From Acidaminococcaceae bacterium (GTDB lineage: Bacteria; Bacillota; Negativicutes; Acidaminococcales; Acidaminococcaceae): DNA of 33,712 nucleotides. The stretch's first letter is position 1, and every line of letters begins with the position of its first letter. The stretch covers positions 1-33,712 of the forward strand of contig JAQVYX010000010.1 in the NCBI GenBank assembly GCA_029004715.1, read 5' to 3'. The position numbers were made by a program, and so were the translations under genes. Under the pieces are notes generated by a model. That model was not told the DNA's origin. It worked only from the letters and a program-made list of their open reading frames with translations, and did not search any database. Shown here one piece after another: positions 1 to 8,771 of this stretch.

Positions 1-117
1 TGCATTATAACCACCCATACCATCAGCAATAGCGAACAAATTTGGTGTTCTAACCAAAACACTGTCTTCGTTGTTTTTGCGAACCAGACCGCAATTAGTC
101 CTACTAACAGCCAACAA
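1..117 (-). CDS. stp: PP2C-family Ser/Thr protein phosphatase, N-terminal part (runs off the window)
   Basis: Only the first 39 residues are inside the window. Read from a TTG start at 117, they give a PP2C (PPM) N-terminus: GLVRKNNEDS near residues 10-19 followed by ADGMGGYNA at 31-39. These are the conserved motif I (R-x-x-N-E-D) and the metal-binding DGMGG motif. Known members dephosphorylate Ser/Thr phosphoproteins and are usually followed by a PASTA-type Ser/Thr kinase, which would lie outside the window. The start lies 1 base after the rlmN stop. A GGAGG inside the end of rlmN, 8 bases upstream, supports the first of two adjacent TTG codons. It is the last visible gene of the def-fmt-rsmB-rlmN operon. 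The family call is secure; the exact start is less so. Confidence 0.88.
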   Translation of the reverse strand, partial: MLAVSRTNCGLVRKNNEDSVLVRTPNLFAIADGMGGYNA

Positions 118-118
118 G

Positions 119-1174
119 CTACTCACCTCCCACTAATGTGCTCGCTCTCAATTGTCCACAAGCCGCATCAATCTCTTTACCCATTTCTTTACGTACAGTT
201 ACATTTATTTTTTGTTCCTTTAACGCTTTAAAAAATCTATCAACTGCATTGCCACTAGGACGCATAAAGCCTTTTTCAGGTACTGGATTAGCGGGAATAA
301 GGTTAATAACTACATTTTTATGTTTCATAGTATTTGCTAATATTTTGGCATCTTCTATACTGTCGTTAATACCTGCTAATAAAATGTATTCATACATAAC
401 TTGGCGTCCATTTTCCGTCGCGTACTCATCAGCAGCTTTAATAACTTCTAAATAGTTATACGTTTTATTAATTGGCATCAGGGAGGTACGCAATTCATCA
501 GATGCTGCATGCAGAGAAATGGCTAAGTTAATTGTTCTGCCCATTTCTGTCATCTTTCTTATACCGGGGATAACTCCACAAGTAGAAATTGTCATATTTC
601 TATAGCCAATACACTGTCCGTGCTCTTCGTGTAAAATGTCTAGAGCTTTAAGAACATTATCCAAATTAAGCATGGGTTCACCACTGCCCATTAGTACTAC
701 TCTGCTTACACGGGCCTCTTGCATTGCCAAAAACCTTTGGAAATAGTAAACCTGAGCCAATATTTCGCCACAAGTTAAATTGCGTTCTAGCCCATGAAGG
801 CCGCTAGCACAGAAAGTACATCCCATGCTGCACCCTACCTGAGAAGAAAGACACACACTATAGCCATAGTCGTGATGCATGCATACAGTTTCTACCGAAG
901 TACCATCTGGGAATCCTAGCAAAACCTTATGTGTTAAGCCATCATTGGACTTAAGGTCTCGCAGCACCTCAATTTCATTAGTTATTAAAGTGAAATTTTC
1001 TTGCAAAATATTTATATCATTTTTGGAAAGATTTGTCATCTCCTCAAAAGAATTCGCCGCCTTTTCGTAAAGCCAACGAAACACCTGCTCAGCACGAAAT
1101 TTTTTCATACCCAAAGGCAATAAAGTGTCTTGCATTTCTTGCAAAGTCATGCCAAAAAGTTCTTGTTTTATCAT
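119..1174 (-). CDS. rlmN: RlmN, dual-specificity 23S rRNA/tRNA (adenine-C2) methyltransferase
   Basis: This is a radical SAM enzyme that methylates C2 of A2503 in 23S rRNA, and in many bacteria A37 of tRNA. At 351 residues it has the normal family length. The radical SAM triad is C115-x3-C119-x2-C122. C108, in CLSSQVGC, and C339, in DAACGQLR, match the two cysteines that handle the methyl group in characterised RlmN. The segment MGSGEPMLN near 162-170 is the GGEP-like SAM-binding motif. An ATG start at 1174 lies 9 bases after the rsmB stop, with a purine-rich GGAAGTGAG as ribosome binding site. The lack of a Cfr-type resistance context and the housekeeping operon favour RlmN over Cfr. Confidence 0.96.
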   Translation of the reverse strand: MIKQELFGMTLQEMQDTLLPLGMKKFRAEQVFRWLYEKAANSFEEMTNLSKNDINILQENFTLITNEIEVLRDLKSNDGLTHKVLLGFPDGTSVETVCMHHDYGYSVCLSSQVGCSMGCTFCASGLHGLERNLTCGEILAQVYYFQRFLAMQEARVSRVVLMGSGEPMLNLDNVLKALDILHEEHGQCIGYRNMTISTCGVIPGIRKMTEMGRTINLAISLHAASDELRTSLMPINKTYNYLEVIKAADEYATENGRQVMYEYILLAGINDSIEDAKILANTMKHKNVVINLIPANPVPEKGFMRPSGNAVDRFFKALKEQKINVTVRKEMGKEIDAACGQLRASTLVGGE

Positions 1175-1183
1175 ATTATTTTC

Positions 1184-2521
1184 TCACTTCCGCCTTAAAA
1201 GGCAAATATAAAATCCATCTATGCCATCTTTTTGTGGCAAAAGTTGTAATTCATTTACTGTTTCACCGGTTAAGGGATGCAGAAAATTTGATTTTCTAAA
1301 CTCCGTATGGCTGCTTAAAAAAGCTTCTATAACTCTGCTATTTTCATTGGTCTCTAAAGTACAAGTACTATAAAGTAACTTACCACCAGGCTTAACATAA
1401 GCTGAGGCAGACGTTAATATTTTTTTTTGCAACGGTGGAAAAAAGTTTAAATCTTTTTCATTTTTACTCCACCTTGCTTCTGCGCGTCTTCGCAAAACGC
1501 CAAGTCCGGAACAAGGAGCGTCCACTAACACACAGTCAGCTTTTTCACGCCAATCACCTACTATTTCTGTAGCATCTTGTTCTCTTGTTACAATGTTATG
1601 CAAACCTAAGCGCTCCGCATTTTCCGTTATAAGCTTTAATTTATGTGCATGTATATCTGTGGCAATTACTTGTCCTTTATTTTGCATAATTTGTGCCAAA
1701 TGAGTTGTCTTGCCACCGGGGGCACTACAAACATCAATAGTTAAATTTCCTGGCACAGGAGATAAAATATTTCCCACGAGCATAGAGCTTTCATCTTGTA
1801 TATAAATATACTTACCGAATTTATGGAACATCGCAGCAAAAGAAGGAATTTTCTCGCACACAAGTCCTTCCTTACACCACAAAGACAATCTTACTTGAAT
1901 ACCCTCGGCTTCTAATTTCTTTTTCAGGTCATCTCTGGTTATACGCAAAGTATTTACCCGTAAAGACAGTACCGGACTTGCGTTATCATATTTACATAAA
2001 ACAATCGTATCCTCCGTACCAAAACGATAGCGCCAACGCTGTACCAGCCACTCAGGATGGTTGTAGGTCAAGGCAATATGTAATGGCTCATTTTCCTCAA
2101 TTGTGGGAAGGACTATCTGTGTTTTATTGCGCACCATGTTGCGCAAAACAGCATTGACAAATTTAACCGTGCCCTGATGTCCAAACTTTTTGGCTAAATT
2201 TACAGCTTCATTGCACGCCGCTGACGCCGGAATTTTTTCCAAAAAGTATAGCTGATAAGCACCCATACGTAAAATGTTCAAAATTATAGGACTAACTTTA
2301 TGCAATGATCTGGTTATGTTTTTGCTAATTAACCAATCGATGGTTCCTTTTGCCTTTATAGTTCCATACACCAATTCTGTTACAAAGCGTCTATCAACGT
2401 CAGGTAACACACAAGAGCCCAATGCTTTGCTCAAAGCAATATTAGCATAGGCTCCCTCAGTAAAAACGCTGTTAATAATAGTTAAAGCCATTAAACGAGC
2501 ATCGACTGTCTTAGTTTGCAT
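1184..2521 (-). CDS. rsmB: RsmB, 16S rRNA (cytosine-967-C5) methyltransferase
   Basis: This enzyme makes m5C967 in 16S rRNA. The first ~150 residues form a NusB-like RNA-binding domain. The rest is a Rossmann methyltransferase with the SAM-binding motif DVCSAPGGKT, the catalytic pair C337 (DAPCSG) and C387 (YSTCTL), and a central DxxVLVDAPC-type strand. At 445 residues it has normal length. I chose the ATG at 2521 because GAGGG lies about 6 bases upstream. An in-frame ATG at 2533 is possible but is poorly placed for ribosome binding. Either start overlaps the end of the DUF116 gene, which suggests translational coupling. Its neighbours fmt, def and rlmN are its usual partners in Firmicutes. 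Confidence 0.95.
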   Translation of the reverse strand: MQTKTVDARLMALTIINSVFTEGAYANIALSKALGSCVLPDVDRRFVTELVYGTIKAKGTIDWLISKNITRSLHKVSPIILNILRMGAYQLYFLEKIPASAACNEAVNLAKKFGHQGTVKFVNAVLRNMVRNKTQIVLPTIEENEPLHIALTYNHPEWLVQRWRYRFGTEDTIVLCKYDNASPVLSLRVNTLRITRDDLKKKLEAEGIQVRLSLWCKEGLVCEKIPSFAAMFHKFGKYIYIQDESSMLVGNILSPVPGNLTIDVCSAPGGKTTHLAQIMQNKGQVIATDIHAHKLKLITENAERLGLHNIVTREQDATEIVGDWREKADCVLVDAPCSGLGVLRRRAEARWSKNEKDLNFFPPLQKKILTSASAYVKPGGKLLYSTCTLETNENSRVIEAFLSSHTEFRKSNFLHPLTGETVNELQLLPQKDGIDGFYICLLRRK

Positions 2522-3293
2522 TCGCACCCTCATCTTCCAAAAAAGTTTTTATTGCTTCTTCAACCTTATTGATATCTACAAAAGTATTAAAACAAGGTCC
2601 ATTAGGTCTTTCATTTAGGACCCCCAAAACCGGCAACGGAAAAACATCTTGTATGCCACTTGTTAAGTCACGTTCGCAAGCTACAGCTACGATTGTTTTA
2701 GGCTTAACCGACTTAACCACTTGTCTTGCCAAAGTACCACCTGTGGCTACTGCCAAGTGAATGCCATATTTATGTGCTAGTTCCAGCAATTTCCCTACGC
2801 AACAGCCACCACATTGATGACAATTTTCGATATTACGTGTTATTTTAAAAGTACAGGTATCTAATTGGATGCAGTGGGGCGTTAAAATCATAATACGATT
2901 GGCCGGCACTTTTATCTTTTGCTTGCGCACCAAATGATTATTAACCTCTATAAAAGACTGTTCTATTTTATTGCGCGGAATATCAATCATTTTGCCTAAA
3001 AAAATGGCTAAAGGAAAAATAAAATTAATTACATGCCAAGCCCAAAAATGAAAAATACGAAAGGTTGGAAACCCTAATATGGCCAAAACAATACCTAAAA
3101 CACCGGCACACATACCCAAAACAACTAATATAACCATACCGCCAAAGATAGCCGGTAAGTAATCATTTAGCTGTGTTAACCCTGGCATGGTAATACGCCA
3201 TAAAGCGTAGCAAAACAAAGATGTTAGCAATGTACATATGGAGGCCAAGGCAATGAATAATCTTTTCTTAGGTCTGTATATAACGTTAATCAT
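2511..3293 (-). CDS. DUF116 family membrane-anchored cysteine-rich protein
   Basis: This 260-residue protein has no assigned function. Residues ~10-110 carry three hydrophobic segments (about 12-33, 44-75 and 80-100), so it is probably membrane anchored. The C-terminal half is soluble and cysteine rich: a CxxCGGCC cluster near 158-163, further single cysteines, and a stretch reading AVATGGTLARQ. This matches what I know of DUF116, whose cysteines suggest metal or redox binding; that role is inference. It overlaps fmt by 4 bases (ATGA) and rsmB by 11 bases, so it is tightly co-translated with tRNA formylation and rRNA methylation genes. The same position next to fmt is, from memory, common in related anaerobes. 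Confidence 0.82.
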   Translation of the reverse strand: MINVIYRPKKRLFIALASICTLLTSLFCYALWRITMPGLTQLNDYLPAIFGGMVILVVLGMCAGVLGIVLAILGFPTFRIFHFWAWHVINFIFPLAIFLGKMIDIPRNKIEQSFIEVNNHLVRKQKIKVPANRIMILTPHCIQLDTCTFKITRNIENCHQCGGCCVGKLLELAHKYGIHLAVATGGTLARQVVKSVKPKTIVAVACERDLTSGIQDVFPLPVLGVLNERPNGPCFNTFVDINKVEEAIKTFLEDEGANAN

Positions 3294-4243
3294 TTTGCTT
3301 CCTCACAAGTAAATTTTTCTCCCACATTTATGCCTCTGCCGTTACAAAATACTTTTGCCGGCATACGTTTTTTAGACTCTGGCTGCACTTCTAGTATTTC
3401 TAAAAAGCCCTTTCCTGTTGCCACTACAAAGCCTGCTTTTTCAACGGCTACAACTACCCCGGGAGTAGTTTCTTCCCAAATGCCTGAACTAATTTTTGTC
3501 TGCCAAATTTTCAAGTTTTTGCCATCAGGCAAGGTAGTAAAAGAACTGGGAAAAGGATTAAAAGCACGTACTTGGTCATGAATTTTCTGAGCACTAAGGA
3601 ACCAATTAATTTTTTCCATATCTCTTGTCAACAAAGAAGCATAGGTTGCCGCAGCATCGTCTTGTGGTATTGCTTCCACCGTTCCGGCCTCTAAACCTTC
3701 TATTACCTCTAACAACAACTGTGCACCTTTTATTTTTAATATGTCATGTAATTCACCCATGGTCATCTCCTGGTCTATGGGAACAGAAACTTTAGCTAAC
3801 ATATCCCCTGTATCCATGCCAATGTCCATTTGCATAATAGTAACGCCTGCTTCTTTTTCACCCTGCAAAATGGCATAATGAATCGGTGCTGCCCCCCTAT
3901 ATTTGGGCAACAAAGACGCATGAACATTAATACAGCCAAATTTAGGTAATTCCAGCACCGCCTTCGGCAAAAATTGTCCAAAGGCTGCCACCACAATTAA
4001 ATCAGGAGCCAACTTTTGTAGCTTTTGTATAAATTCTTCTGTCTTTACTTTTGACGGTTGCAACACAGGAAGATTTGCTTGTAAGGCATAGGCTTTAACC
4101 GCAGTCATCAAAACTTTTTGACCACGTCCCTTAGGTCTGTCCGGTTGCGTAACAACTGCCACAATCTCATGTTTGGGTGAATTATGCAATAAATCTAAAC
4201 TATCTACCGCAAAATTTGGTGACCCCATAAATACTATTTGCAT
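3290..4243 (-). CDS. fmt: Methionyl-tRNA formyltransferase
   Basis: This enzyme formylates initiator Met-tRNA using 10-formyl-tetrahydrofolate. At 317 residues it has normal length. The N-terminal formyltransferase domain (1-~190) shows the catalytic residues N106, H108 and D144 in the contexts NVHASLLPKYRG and MDIGMDTGD. The C-terminal OB-like domain (~205-310) contains INWFLSAQKIHDQVRAFNP. The ATG lies 2 bases after the def stop; its ribosome binding site GAGGAGTAAGG is embedded in the end of def. The stop overlaps the DUF116 start. Pairing with def is the classical arrangement: one adds the formyl group and the other removes it. Confidence 0.97.
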   Translation of the reverse strand: MQIVFMGSPNFAVDSLDLLHNSPKHEIVAVVTQPDRPKGRGQKVLMTAVKAYALQANLPVLQPSKVKTEEFIQKLQKLAPDLIVVAAFGQFLPKAVLELPKFGCINVHASLLPKYRGAAPIHYAILQGEKEAGVTIMQMDIGMDTGDMLAKVSVPIDQEMTMGELHDILKIKGAQLLLEVIEGLEAGTVEAIPQDDAAATYASLLTRDMEKINWFLSAQKIHDQVRAFNPFPSSFTTLPDGKNLKIWQTKISSGIWEETTPGVVVAVEKAGFVVATGKGFLEILEVQPESKKRMPAKVFCNGRGINVGEKFTCEEAK

Positions 4244-4245
4244 CC

Positions 4246-4710
4246 TTACTCCTCTTTCTCCTTAGGCATAATAACGCTAGCTTTATCAATAAAAAGCACA
4301 CCATCTAAATGATCCGTTTCATGTTGTAGAGCAATAGCCAGTAATCCATCTGCTTCTATATATTTACGATTCCCCTTGCGGTCTTGGTATTCTACTCCTA
4401 CCTTTTCAGCACGCTCTACCTCACCTTCATAGTTAGGCACGCTAAGGCAGCCTTCCACGTTAGTACAACTGCCTTCTTGAAACTTAAAAATAGGGTTAAT
4501 AAATTCTTGGATACCATTTCCGTCATCAATGACAACTGCTCGCTTTGATAACCCAACCTGTGGCGCAGCCAAACCGCAACCTTCTGCAAAATACATAGTT
4601 TCTGCCATATTGTCTAAGAGCTTGCCCAATTTTTTATCGAAGCGAGTAACCTTTTCCGCATTTTTTCTAAGAACGGGTGCCCCCGCTATCATAATCTCTA
4701 ACAAAGCCAT
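4246..4710 (-). CDS. def: Peptide deformylase
   Basis: This metalloenzyme removes N-formyl groups from new proteins. At 154 residues it is a compact type-I-like enzyme. All three motifs are present: GCGLAAPQ at 44-51, EGCLS with metal ligand C88, and QHETDH with ligands H130 and H134 and catalytic E131. A good GAGGAG ribosome binding site precedes the ATG. It appears to be the first gene of the def-fmt-DUF116-rsmB-rlmN-PP2C operon, because a terminator (4764-4797) and a TATAAT box lie just upstream. Confidence 0.97.
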   Translation of the reverse strand: MALLEIMIAGAPVLRKNAEKVTRFDKKLGKLLDNMAETMYFAEGCGLAAPQVGLSKRAVVIDDGNGIQEFINPIFKFQEGSCTNVEGCLSVPNYEGEVERAEKVGVEYQDRKGNRKYIEADGLLAIALQHETDHLDGVLFIDKASVIMPKEKEE

Positions 4711-4743
4711 TTTATATCTCCTCGTGTTTTTTTTGTATCTATC

Positions 4744-4774
4744 ATTATAACATAAAAAACAATAAAAGTGGCAA
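4744..4774 (-). promoter_or_regulatory. Probable promoter of the def operon
   Basis: On the minus strand a perfect TATAAT (4744-4749) lies 34 bases upstream of the def start. The best -35 is TTGCCA (4769-4774), but the 19-base spacer is longer than ideal, and this hexamer lies inside the priA terminator stem. The -10 is convincing; the -35 is weak. Confidence 0.45.
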
Positions 4775-4797
4775 AGGCGACCGCCTTTGCCACTTTT
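4764..4797 (-). terminator. Rho-independent terminator downstream of priA
   Basis: A perfect 16-bp inverted repeat (arms 4764-4779 and 4782-4797, core GGCAAAGGCG) is followed on the minus strand by a T-rich stretch. It lies ~60 bases after the priA stop and separates priA from the def operon. Confidence 0.85.
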
Positions 4798-4856
4798 CGT
4801 AATTAACTAATTCTTGCTAAATTGCGCATAGTGCCAGAGACAATATTTTCCAGCTT

Positions 4857-7256
4857 TTAAATTACGCTTACAGGGTCTACATCAAAATAAATATTTTTCA
4901 CTGCTTTGAACTCAGAGCTCATAAGAATTTGCTTAACTACTACCATATTTGTACTCTTAATAAGTATGTTGATGCGATAAATATTATTTACCATAGCCAC
5001 TATTGCTGGGAAAGGTCCCATAATTTGCGTACTATTATCTTTTTGGGCTAAGCACTGTGCCTCTAAAAAATTCACTATTCTTTGAGCAATTGCATTACCC
5101 AAATTTTGTGCTTTATGTAGCACTGTTATTTTAAGCAGATCGGTATATGGTGGATAACCCAGTTCTTTTCTAGCTTCTAACTCTACTTGAGCAAAGCCTG
5201 CATAATCTTGTGTCGCAGCCATTTTGAGAACCGAGTTATCCGCATCATAGGCCTGAAATATTACGCTTCCATGCTTTTCGCCACGGCCTGCTCTTCCTGC
5301 TGCTTGCGTTAATAAAGCAAATGTCCGCTCACCGGAACGAAAATCGGGCAAATTTAGCTGAGAATCGGCAGATAAAACGCCCACTAAAGTAACGTTAGGA
5401 ATATCATGCCCTTTCGCTACCATTTGTGTTCCCAATAAAACATTATAGCTCCCATTAATAAAAGACTGTAAAATATCTTCATGAGCAAATTTGGCTGTAG
5501 TAGAATCTTGGTCCATACGAATAGGCCTAATATTTTCCCCTAAAGCTTGTAACTCTCCCTCAGCTTTTTCTGTACCGGTACCAAAGAATTTAATTCTTCT
5601 ACTGTGACACTTTGGACACTCATCAGGAATAGGTGCCGTATGTCCACAGTAATGGCAACGCATTAATTTTTCTTTGGCATGGTAAACCAGAGCAACAGCA
5701 CAATTTGGACAAGTAATAGTTTCACCACAATCACGGCACATAACAAAAGTGGAAAACCCACGACGATTAAGTAATATGATAGCTTGCTCTCCTGCTTGTA
5801 CCGTTTCAGTTAAAGCCTTACGTAGTGGTCTGGACAAAACGGACTTATTCCCACTTTGTAACTCTGCTCTCATATCTACTATTTCAACCGCAGGAAGCCG
5901 ACCACCGGTCATGGGTCTTTTAGTTAACTGCAAATAAGTATATTCATTATTTTGAGCTTTATAGTAAGATTCTAAATCCGGAGTAGCACTACCCAAAACA
6001 ACCGGAACTTGTGCCAGTTCAGCTCTTTCTAAGGCTACCTTGCGAGCATGGTAATTGGGGCGTTCTTCCTGTTTATAGGTATATTCATGTTCCTCGTCGA
6101 GAATAATCAAACCTAAGTGGGCAAAAGGAGAAAACACCGCAGAACGCACACCTATTAAAATATCTGCTTGCCCCGAATGCATGCGCTGCCATACATCGGC
6201 ACGTTCTCCTGGCGAAAGTTTACTATGAGCAACTGCCACCTTATTACCAAACCAAGACTTAAAACGCTTAATTATTTGTCCTGTCAAAGCGATTTCCGGA
6301 ACCAAAACCATTGCTTGTTTTCCTGCCGCTACAGCCTTTTCTGCCAACCGTAAATAGACTTCTGTCTTACCACTACCCGTAATACCTTGTAATAAAAACG
6401 TTTGGTATTTTCCTTCTGTAATAGGAACGCCGATTGTTGTAATTGCCGTTTTTTGTTCGTCAGTAAGTTGCAAAATTTCCTTACGCTCACCTTGAGCTCT
6501 ATAACTATCACGCAATATACGTTCTTCTGATTTTTCTGCCCATTTTTTAAGTACCAGGGTTCTGATTGTACCTGGCGATATTTTATGCTTGGCGAATTCA
6601 GCTGCCGTTAATTTATTACCGGCCTGTAAAATTGACAATGCGGCCATCTGAGCCTTTATCCTCTTGTTACCAATCAATAAAGCCTCTTTGCCTGCATCTG
6701 TTATTGTATATATATTAATGCTTTTATTTTTTATTTTCTGTTTGATTTCGTAGTCCAAACATACCGCTTTTTTGGTAATAAGTCCCTTTAATGCTTGGGC
6801 TCCCTTTTCCAGTGCTACGATATCTTTACGTAACATGGGACCATTTATTTGCAGATAAACATAGAGTTCTTGTTCATAATTTGTTAAATCTGCTGCACAT
6901 TCTTCGCTAGCTACATAACGTGCAACTGTTACGATACTTTTTTTCCCAGGAATAAATAGCCTTAAAACCTCAGCTAAACTACACATATAGTAATCCGCCA
7001 TCCAATGAGCCGTGGTCAGCATTTCTTCATTAAACCATGGTTCTGTCCCTAATGTATCTACTATCTCTTTGTAATTTAAAGTCATATCTACTTGTCGTTC
7101 CTCGCCTACAATAAAACCTTCCAACAGCTGTTTGCCAAAAGGTACAACAACACGCCAGCCCTCCGCTAAGAAGTCCAGCTGTTCAGGCACTTTATAGGTA
7201 AATTGTTGAAATATATTCTTTACAGGTAGGTTAATTGCTACTTGCGCAAATTTCAT
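4857..7256 (-). CDS. priA: Primosomal protein N' (replication restart helicase PriA)
   Basis: PriA recognises stalled forks and D-loops and reloads the replicative helicase. At 799 residues it has usual length. In order: an N-terminal 3'BD/winged-helix DNA-binding region (1-~260); a superfamily 2 helicase core with Walker A GITGSGKTE and a DEEH box; then an eight-cysteine zinc region inserted in the helicase (CRDC, CPNC, CHYC, CPKC); and late motif GTQMVAKGHD. An ATG at 7256 is preferred to a TTG 12 bases earlier because GGAG lies 6 bases before it. It stands 101 bases downstream of metK, and no terminator was found between them, so partial read-through from metK is possible. Confidence 0.96.
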   Translation of the reverse strand: MKFAQVAINLPVKNIFQQFTYKVPEQLDFLAEGWRVVVPFGKQLLEGFIVGEERQVDMTLNYKEIVDTLGTEPWFNEEMLTTAHWMADYYMCSLAEVLRLFIPGKKSIVTVARYVASEECAADLTNYEQELYVYLQINGPMLRKDIVALEKGAQALKGLITKKAVCLDYEIKQKIKNKSINIYTITDAGKEALLIGNKRIKAQMAALSILQAGNKLTAAEFAKHKISPGTIRTLVLKKWAEKSEERILRDSYRAQGERKEILQLTDEQKTAITTIGVPITEGKYQTFLLQGITGSGKTEVYLRLAEKAVAAGKQAMVLVPEIALTGQIIKRFKSWFGNKVAVAHSKLSPGERADVWQRMHSGQADILIGVRSAVFSPFAHLGLIILDEEHEYTYKQEERPNYHARKVALERAELAQVPVVLGSATPDLESYYKAQNNEYTYLQLTKRPMTGGRLPAVEIVDMRAELQSGNKSVLSRPLRKALTETVQAGEQAIILLNRRGFSTFVMCRDCGETITCPNCAVALVYHAKEKLMRCHYCGHTAPIPDECPKCHSRRIKFFGTGTEKAEGELQALGENIRPIRMDQDSTTAKFAHEDILQSFINGSYNVLLGTQMVAKGHDIPNVTLVGVLSADSQLNLPDFRSGERTFALLTQAAGRAGRGEKHGSVIFQAYDADNSVLKMAATQDYAGFAQVELEARKELGYPPYTDLLKITVLHKAQNLGNAIAQRIVNFLEAQCLAQKDNSTQIMGPFPAIVAMVNNIYRINILIKSTNMVVVKQILMSSEFKAVKNIYFDVDPVSVI

Positions 7257-7357
7257 AGCACGCTCCAAAATAAGACGAGAACTAAAATAGTCCCCGCCTA
7301 TTAGTCATATTTATTTAATTCGTTATAGCCAAAGAAAGTCCTGCTTAAGTCTCATTA

Positions 7358-8539
7358 TTAGTTTTTGAGAGCTTTTTGTAAAATCTCTACTTTATCTAAT
7401 TTTTCCCAAGGTAAATCTACATCCGTCCTGCCAAAGTGCCCATAAGCAGCCGTCTGTTTGTAAATGGGCTTGCGCAAATCTAAGGTTTTAATAATTCCAG
7501 CAGGAGTTAAGACAAAGTTCTTAAGCACTAAATCAACAATTTCCCCATCAGCTAATTTTCCTGTGCCAAAAGTGTCTACAGAAACTGAAACCGGCTGTGC
7601 TACCCCAATAGCATAAGCTAATTGTATTTCACATTTATGTGCCAAACCTGCCGCAACAATGTTTTTTGCCACGTAGCGAGCAGCATAAGCAGCACTTCTA
7701 TCAACTTTTGTAGGATCCTTACCGGAAAAAGCACCACCGCCGTGTCTTGCCATGCCGCCATAAGTATCTACTATAATTTTACGTCCTGTTAGCCCAGAAT
7801 CGCCCTGTGGTCCGCCGATAACAAATCTACCGGTAGGATTAATGTGATACTTAGTTTTATCATCTAGCATTTCTTTTGGTACTATGGGAACAACAACATA
7901 TTGCATAATATCAGCTCTAAGTTTTGCCATGGATATATCATCCCGGTGCTGAGTAGAAATTACAATGGTGTCAATACGTACCGGTTTGCCATCTTCATAT
8001 TCAACTGTAACTTGAGTTTTACCATCAGGACGTAAATATTTTAATACACCGTCCTTGCGTACCTTAGTTAATTGCCTAGCCAATTTATGCGCCAGGGAAA
8101 TCGGCATCGGCATATACTCTGGTGTTTCATCAGAAGCATACCCAAACATCATACCTTGATCACCGGCACCAATAAGCTCATCAGCACCACGCTCACCTTC
8201 TTTGGCTTCGGCGGATTGATTAACACCTAACGCAATATCTGAAGACTGCTCATCAATGGAAGTCAAGACTCCACAAGTAGCGCCATCAAAACCGTACTTG
8301 GCACGATCGTAACCAATAGCCAAAACAGTTTCGCGAGCAATCTTAGGGATATCAACGTAACAATCAGTAGAGATTTCTCCTACAATATGAATTTGTCCCG
8401 TAGCGACTAATGTTTCGCAAGCTACACGTGCATAAGGGTCTTTAGCAATAATAGCATCTAAAACCGCATCGGAAATTTGATCGGCCATCTTATCCGGATG
8501 TCCTTCAGTAACTGACTCTGAAGTAAATAATTTTTTCAT
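7358..8539 (-). CDS. metK: S-adenosylmethionine synthetase
   Basis: MetK makes SAM from methionine and ATP. At 393 residues it matches the family. It starts [17 protein letters not shown] with the ATP-binding GHPDK motif at 13-17. The central [12 protein letters not shown] motif and the P-loop-like [16 protein letters not shown] motif are intact. The start is set by AAAGGAGA 5-6 bases before the ATG at 8539; a longer in-frame reading to 8581 would run into the leader terminator and is rejected. The gene has its own promoter and a SAM-I riboswitch leader, so it is expected to be shut off when SAM is plentiful, a common control of metK in Firmicutes. Confidence 0.98.
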   Translation of the reverse strand: MKKLFTSESVTEGHPDKMADQISDAVLDAIIAKDPYARVACETLVATGQIHIVGEISTDCYVDIPKIARETVLAIGYDRAKYGFDGATCGVLTSIDEQSSDIALGVNQSAEAKEGERGADELIGAGDQGMMFGYASDETPEYMPMPISLAHKLARQLTKVRKDGVLKYLRPDGKTQVTVEYEDGKPVRIDTIVISTQHRDDISMAKLRADIMQYVVVPIVPKEMLDDKTKYHINPTGRFVIGGPQGDSGLTGRKIIVDTYGGMARHGGGAFSGKDPTKVDRSAAYAARYVAKNIVAAGLAHKCEIQLAYAIGVAQPVSVSVDTFGTGKLADGEIVDLVLKNFVLTPAGIIKTLDLRKPIYKQTAAYGHFGRTDVDLPWEKLDKVEILQKALKN

Positions 8540-8567
8540 TTCATTCTCCTTTCGACAATAAAATAAC

Positions 8568-8594
8568 AAAAACGCTCTCAAGAAATGAGAGCGT
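8568..8594 (-). terminator. Riboswitch-controlled attenuator terminator in the metK leader
   Basis: On the minus strand the arms ACGCTCTCA (8586-8594) and TGAGAGCGT (8572-8580) pair perfectly around a 5-base loop and are followed by TTTTT. The 5' arm contains CTCTCAT. This is complementary to ATGAGAG in the 3' strand of the riboswitch P1 helix, so P1 formation and the terminator are linked as in other S-box leaders. Confidence 0.93.
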
Positions 8595-8613
8595 CGAGAC
8601 AGCGATTAAACTT

Positions 8614-8720
8614 CTCTCATCTCACAATTCAACATTGCAGGACTTAGCACCGTTTTGATTAAAAACCAAATGGTTGCTGTAGCTTCATAGGGCCGTTCCC
8701 TCCGCCACTCTTGATGAGCA
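8614..8720 (-). ncRNA. SAM-I (S-box) riboswitch upstream of metK
   Basis: The minus strand carries the S-box signature in order: CTCATCAAGAGTGGCGGAGGG, then GGCCCTATGAAGC, then CAGCAACC, a variable P3 hairpin, and GGTGCTAAGTCC. The P1 helix is CTCATC (8713-8718) with GATGAG (8616-8621). The kink-turn (AGAGTGG...), the G-rich J1/2 segment and the SAM-contacting core all look intact. Downstream is a terminator whose 5' arm can pair with the P1 3' strand, which gives a SAM-induced OFF switch for metK. Confidence 0.96.
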
Positions 8721-8740
8721 TATTCAATTATCTAAGAACA

Positions 8741-8769
8741 ATTATATCCGATAATAATATAAATTACAA
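8741..8769 (-). promoter_or_regulatory. Sigma-A-type promoter of metK
   Basis: TTGTAA (8764-8769) and a perfect TATAAT (8741-8746) are separated by 17 bases on the minus strand. They lie immediately after the coaBC stop and ~20 bases before the riboswitch begins. The metK transcript would therefore start just upstream of the aptamer. Confidence 0.85.
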
Positions 8770-8771
8770 GC

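Noticed and set aside
119-1174. Cfr-type antibiotic resistance methyltransferase
   Set aside because: The conserved housekeeping operon and RlmN-like C-terminal DAACGQLR argue for RlmN; no mobile element lies nearby.
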